Of a DNA stretch of 36,170 nt, positions 33,877 to 36,170 are shown piece by piece. The stretch spans positions 1 through 36,170 of the forward strand of contig JAITML010000038.1 of the NCBI GenBank assembly GCA_031277395.1. The letters are read 5' to 3'. Numbering within the stretch: position 1 is the stretch's first letter; each line of letters opens with the position of its first letter. Both the position numbers and the translations under genes were made by a program. The notes beneath the pieces were generated by a model. It was given only the letters and a program-made list of their open reading frames with translations, was not told the origin of the DNA and did not search any database. This stretch comes from Methylobacillus sp. Its GTDB lineage: Bacteria; Pseudomonadota; Gammaproteobacteria; Burkholderiales; Methylophilaceae.

Positions 33877-33952
33877 TCCCCGATAGCTCAGTCGGTAGAG
33901 CAACGGACTGTTAATCCGTGTGTCCCTGGTTCGAGCCCAGGTCGGGGAGCCA
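33877..33952 (+). tRNA. tRNA-Asn (anticodon GTT)
   Basis: The 76-base cloverleaf has acceptor strands TCCCCGA / TCGGGGA, a D-arm AGCTCAGTCGGTAGAGC, anticodon stem GGACT-GTT-AATCC with GTT at 33910-33912, T-loop GGTTCGAGCC, discriminator G and an encoded CCA. It lies 58 bp behind the aminotransferase. The following 170 bases up to the KTSC gene show nothing else recognisable. Confidence 0.97.
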
Positions 33953-34125
33953 GTCAAATCAAGGCTTGCAGCGATGCAGGCCTTTTTGTTTTCCGCCTGC
34001 ACAAATCCTTCAAACCACTGCCGCACCAAAGTTGTTCATTTTCTTTCATCACCACCACATCAAGGGCAGATTAATACGGTTGTTTTTTGCGCGATCTGTG
34101 CCAGAATTGAGAAAAGGAGGACGCC

Positions 34126-34392
34126 ATGGAAATGACACCCATCCACTCCGGCAAATTGCGCGCTGTTGGATACGATGCGCGTAACCGGATTCTCCAGGTT
34201 CAGTTGGAGGGCGGAGTGATGCTGCAATATAGCGGCATCGGGGACGAGTTGTGGCGGCGTTTGCGTGATTCCGCTTCCGCGTGGAGCTTTTATCGCGACA
34301 ACATCGAGGAGGAGTTTTCCGCCCGGAACGTCTCCGCGCAGGCGCCTTCTTCGGAGCCGCGCAAAAATCCGCTGGATGATCTTTTCGGCTGA
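34126..34392 (+). CDS. KTSC-domain protein
   Basis: The 88-residue protein matches the KTSC fold: HSGKLRAVGYDARNRILQVQ, GGVMLQYSGIGDELWRRLRD, SASAWSFYRDNIEEEF. The domain is also found appended to some lysyl-tRNA synthetases, and its function is unknown. The C-terminal 25 residues (AQAPSSEPRKNPLDDLFG) are a flexible tail with a terminal hydrophobic hook. AAGGAGG lies six bases before the ATG, a strong ribosome-binding site. Confidence 0.85.
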   Translation: MEMTPIHSGKLRAVGYDARNRILQVQLEGGVMLQYSGIGDELWRRLRDSASAWSFYRDNIEEEFSARNVSAQAPSSEPRKNPLDDLFG

Positions 34393-34424
34393 ACCTGCTG
34401 CGAATTTTATTTGTCCTAACGATT

Positions 34425-34754
34425 ATGAAACCAAAATCGCTTCTGCAAAAAATAGTATTGCTCACGTTGGTCACTCTTCTGGCCGCCTGCGCTACAACGC
34501 CCGAAGAACGGCGCGCCAACGCCGTGCGTGAGGCGAATCGGCTCAAGCAAACGCATGGCCTGACCTGCGAGCGGCTGGGTTATGAGCGTGACACCGAAAA
34601 GTGGCGCGACTGCCTGCTGGAAATGGAAAAGCAGCGTTTGATTCAGCAGCAGATGATGATGGATCGCATGAACTACTGGTCTCCCGGTTTTTATTCTCCG
34701 TTCTACTACGGCCCCCGCTGCTATCGCTACGGCGCACGATTGATGTGCCGCTGA
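34425..34754 (+). CDS. Small lipoprotein of unknown function
   Basis: The 109-residue product begins MKPKSLLQKIVLLTLVTLLA and the lipobox LLAAC places the acylated cysteine at about residue 22. The mature part has TPEERRANAVREANRLKQ, two cysteines (LTCERLG, WRDCLLEM) spaced for a disulphide, a methionine/glutamine-rich stretch QQQMMMDRMNYW, and a Tyr/Phe/Pro-rich C-terminus ending in CYRYGARLMCR with two more cysteines. No homologous family comes to mind. It overlaps or abuts the DNA glycosylase gene. Confidence 0.75.
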   Translation: MKPKSLLQKIVLLTLVTLLAACATTPEERRANAVREANRLKQTHGLTCERLGYERDTEKWRDCLLEMEKQRLIQQQMMMDRMNYWSPGFYSPFYYGPRCYRYGARLMCR

Positions 34755-34762
34755 ACACGCAT

Positions 34763-35419
34763 ATGGCTGGCACGCATTCCGCCGCCATGCGCTTTCTGGC
34801 CAATCTTGATTCTGACTGGGCGAATCTGATCGCACACGCGGGTCGCTGCACTCTGCAAGCGCAAACGGAACGCGAACCGTATGAGGCACTGGTGCGGGCT
34901 GTGGCTCACCAGCAATTGCACGGCAAGGCAGCGGAAGCCATATTGCAGCGTTTGTTGGCATTGTTCCCGCGCAAATCTTTTCCCGACCCGCAACAACTTC
35001 TGGCAATGAGTAACGCTGCCTTGCGCAGCTGCGGTTTTTCCGCCGCCAAAATCAACGCGATACGTGGCATCGCACAAGGCGCGTTGAATGGGCAAGTTCC
35101 CACGTTGGCAGAGGCGCAGTTGCTGGATGATGAAACCCTGATCCGGCAACTGGTTGAATTACGCGGCGTGGGTCGCTGGACAGTGGAAATGCTGCTGATT
35201 TTCTCACTGGGTCGCCCGGATGTATTGCCCGTGGATGATTTCGGTGCGCGCGAAGGCTGGCGCATCCTTAAAAGCCTGCCGCAACAGCCCAAACCCAGGG
35301 CGCTTGCAGAGATCGGACTGAATTTTCGCCCTCACCGTTCGACCGCCGCTTGGTATCTTTGGCGCGCGTCCGAAATTTCAAAAAACTTGACGAAAAATAA
35401 CGCCAGCCCCGTAACCTGA
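34763..35419 (+). CDS. AlkA-type 3-methyladenine DNA glycosylase
   Basis: The 218-residue helix-hairpin-helix glycosylase removes alkylated bases. It has VRAVAHQQLHGKAAEAILQR, LRSCGFSAAKINAIRGIA, the HhH-GPD segment LVELRGVGRWTVEMLLIFSL and PDVLPVDDFGAREG with the catalytic aspartate. The open frame starts earlier, within the lipoprotein gene; ATG 34763, eight bases behind that gene's stop, is the most sensible start, and GTG 34745 is an alternative. Length is typical for the short bacterial form without the E. coli N-terminal domain. Confidence 0.88.
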   Translation: MAGTHSAAMRFLANLDSDWANLIAHAGRCTLQAQTEREPYEALVRAVAHQQLHGKAAEAILQRLLALFPRKSFPDPQQLLAMSNAALRSCGFSAAKINAIRGIAQGALNGQVPTLAEAQLLDDETLIRQLVELRGVGRWTVEMLLIFSLGRPDVLPVDDFGAREGWRILKSLPQQPKPRALAEIGLNFRPHRSTAAWYLWRASEISKNLTKNNASPVT

Positions 35420-35529
35420 CCACTTATCGCCATATCCTACCCGCTTATCTGATTTTGGTTGCGCACATGATGAATAGCGCCCTTAATGATAAACCTATTT
35501 GTGGTGTTAAAGCTGTTTGAGGTAAAGAG

Positions 35530-36170
35530 TTGAAAGATCAGCTACAGTTCATCGAGCCGAGGCAATTATGCGTCGGACTGTATGTCCATCTGGATCTTGG
35601 CTGGGCAAAGCGTCCTTTTATGTTCAGCAGTTTCAAGATTCAGAGCGAAGATCAAGTCCGCAAACTTCGCCAACTCGGTCTGGACAAGATCCGTTATGAC
35701 CCGGAACGCAGCGATTGCGAGCCATTACCGATTTACACCTCCTCTGCCAAAAAATCTACAGACGAGCAGGCCGCACCCGCCGAGCCTTCCAAAACGCCGC
35801 AACAACGACGTCTTGAGCATCTCAAGCAGATGAATGCCGTCATCCGTATTTGCGAGAAATCGTTTGCGCATGATGTAAGCATCGCGCGCAAGCTGGTGCG
35901 TGATCTTTCCACGCAGCCGGATGCCGCCGTCGAAGAGGCGGAGACGTTGGTTGATCGCCTCGTCAATTCCGCCGTCACCAAACCGGATAGCGTGTTACAC
36001 GCCGTCAGCGGTCACCATACCACGCCGGATGATTATGAGCATGCGCTCAATGTCGCCGTGCTGTCACTGATGCTGGCAAAGGAAATCGGCGTCACCGCAA
36101 GCGATGCGCGTGAACTCGGCCTCGCCGCGCTGTTCCACGATATCAGCAATGAGGAAGTTCCGCGCTACAA
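35530..36170 (+). CDS. HD-GYP cyclic-di-GMP phosphodiesterase with DUF3391 domain, partial
   Basis: TTG 35530, seven bases after GAGG, opens a frame that runs off the window (213 codons seen). The N-terminus KDQLQFIEPRQLCVGLYVHL, WAKRPFMFSSFKIQ and VRKLRQLGLDKIRYDP is the DUF3391 domain found before HD-GYP domains. A charged linker follows, then YEHALNVAVLSLMLAKEIG and ELGLAALFHDIS, the beginning of the HD-GYP domain with its metal-binding HD pair. The GYP signature itself lies beyond the window. HD-GYP proteins hydrolyse cyclic di-GMP. Confidence 0.85.
   Translation, partial: MKDQLQFIEPRQLCVGLYVHLDLGWAKRPFMFSSFKIQSEDQVRKLRQLGLDKIRYDPERSDCEPLPIYTSSAKKSTDEQAAPAEPSKTPQQRRLEHLKQMNAVIRICEKSFAHDVSIARKLVRDLSTQPDAAVEEAETLVDRLVNSAVTKPDSVLHAVSGHHTTPDDYEHALNVAVLSLMLAKEIGVTASDARELGLAALFHDISNEEVPRY

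Overview
The window reads as chromosomal DNA of a Gram-negative methylotroph, most likely a betaproteobacterium. That placement is inferred from gene content and order (rluC / HAD phosphatase / Rieske protein / sppA, divergent uvrB and aminotransferase, RNase E) and from the co-occurrence of tetrahydromethanopterin (H4MPT) and ribulose-monophosphate (RuMP) formaldehyde genes. No phylogeny was computed.

Layout. (1) 1-1172: an Omp25-type outer-membrane barrel gene preceded by an 11-C tract and enclosed by a 40-bp inverted repeat and degenerate 7-bp repeats. (2) 1265-7093: a three-gene heavy-metal-type RND efflux operon (TolC-like lipoprotein, adaptor, permease), with a MITE-like element of about 234 bp lodged exactly between adaptor and permease. 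(3) 7136-22927: a C1 island, almost entirely on the minus strand. Read in its direction of transcription it gives beta-RFAP synthase, mtdB, an ATP-grasp protein, mch, a RimK-like ligase and a CitG-like protein (overlapping or abutting frames from mtdB onward), then transaldolase, two 3-hexulose-6-phosphate synthases, 6-phospho-3-hexuloisomerase, a repeat-bearing truncated haemoglobin and two formaldehyde-activating enzymes. Beyond a shared terminator comes a divergent pair: a plus-strand HisA-like gene and a minus-strand operon of ATP-grasp, MfnF-like protein, pabB and amino-acid-kinase-like protein. (4) 22972-23458: remnant of a second barrel gene followed by heptad repeats and a palindrome. 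(5) 23454-33818: pgl, sppA, Rieske protein, HAD phosphatase, rluC, rne, uvrB and an aminotransferase. (6) 33877-36170: tRNA-Asn, a KTSC-domain protein, a small lipoprotein, an AlkA-type DNA glycosylase and the start of an HD-GYP protein cut by the window end.

How the genes work together. Fae condenses formaldehyde with H4MPT, and MtdB and Mch oxidise methylene-H4MPT to formyl-H4MPT. beta-RFAP synthase and PabB (p-aminobenzoate) build the pterin cofactor. The ATP-grasp, MfnF-like, kinase-like, HisA-like and CitG-like proteins are best read as H4MPT or methanofuran-type cofactor biosynthesis functions, several of them unassigned. Hps and Phi fix formaldehyde as fructose 6-phosphate, and transaldolase and 6-phosphogluconolactonase serve the assimilatory and dissimilatory RuMP branches. 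The formyltransferase/hydrolase complex and the methanol oxidation genes are not in the window.

Most unusual points: a probable phase-variable porin in its OFF frame; a truncated haemoglobin with three exact-period 21-residue N-terminal repeats and arginine where the proximal haem histidine is expected; a Fae paralogue with an amphipathic N-terminal extension; two divergent genes whose GTG starts are the two halves of one CACGTG; and dispersed degenerate heptanucleotide repeats.
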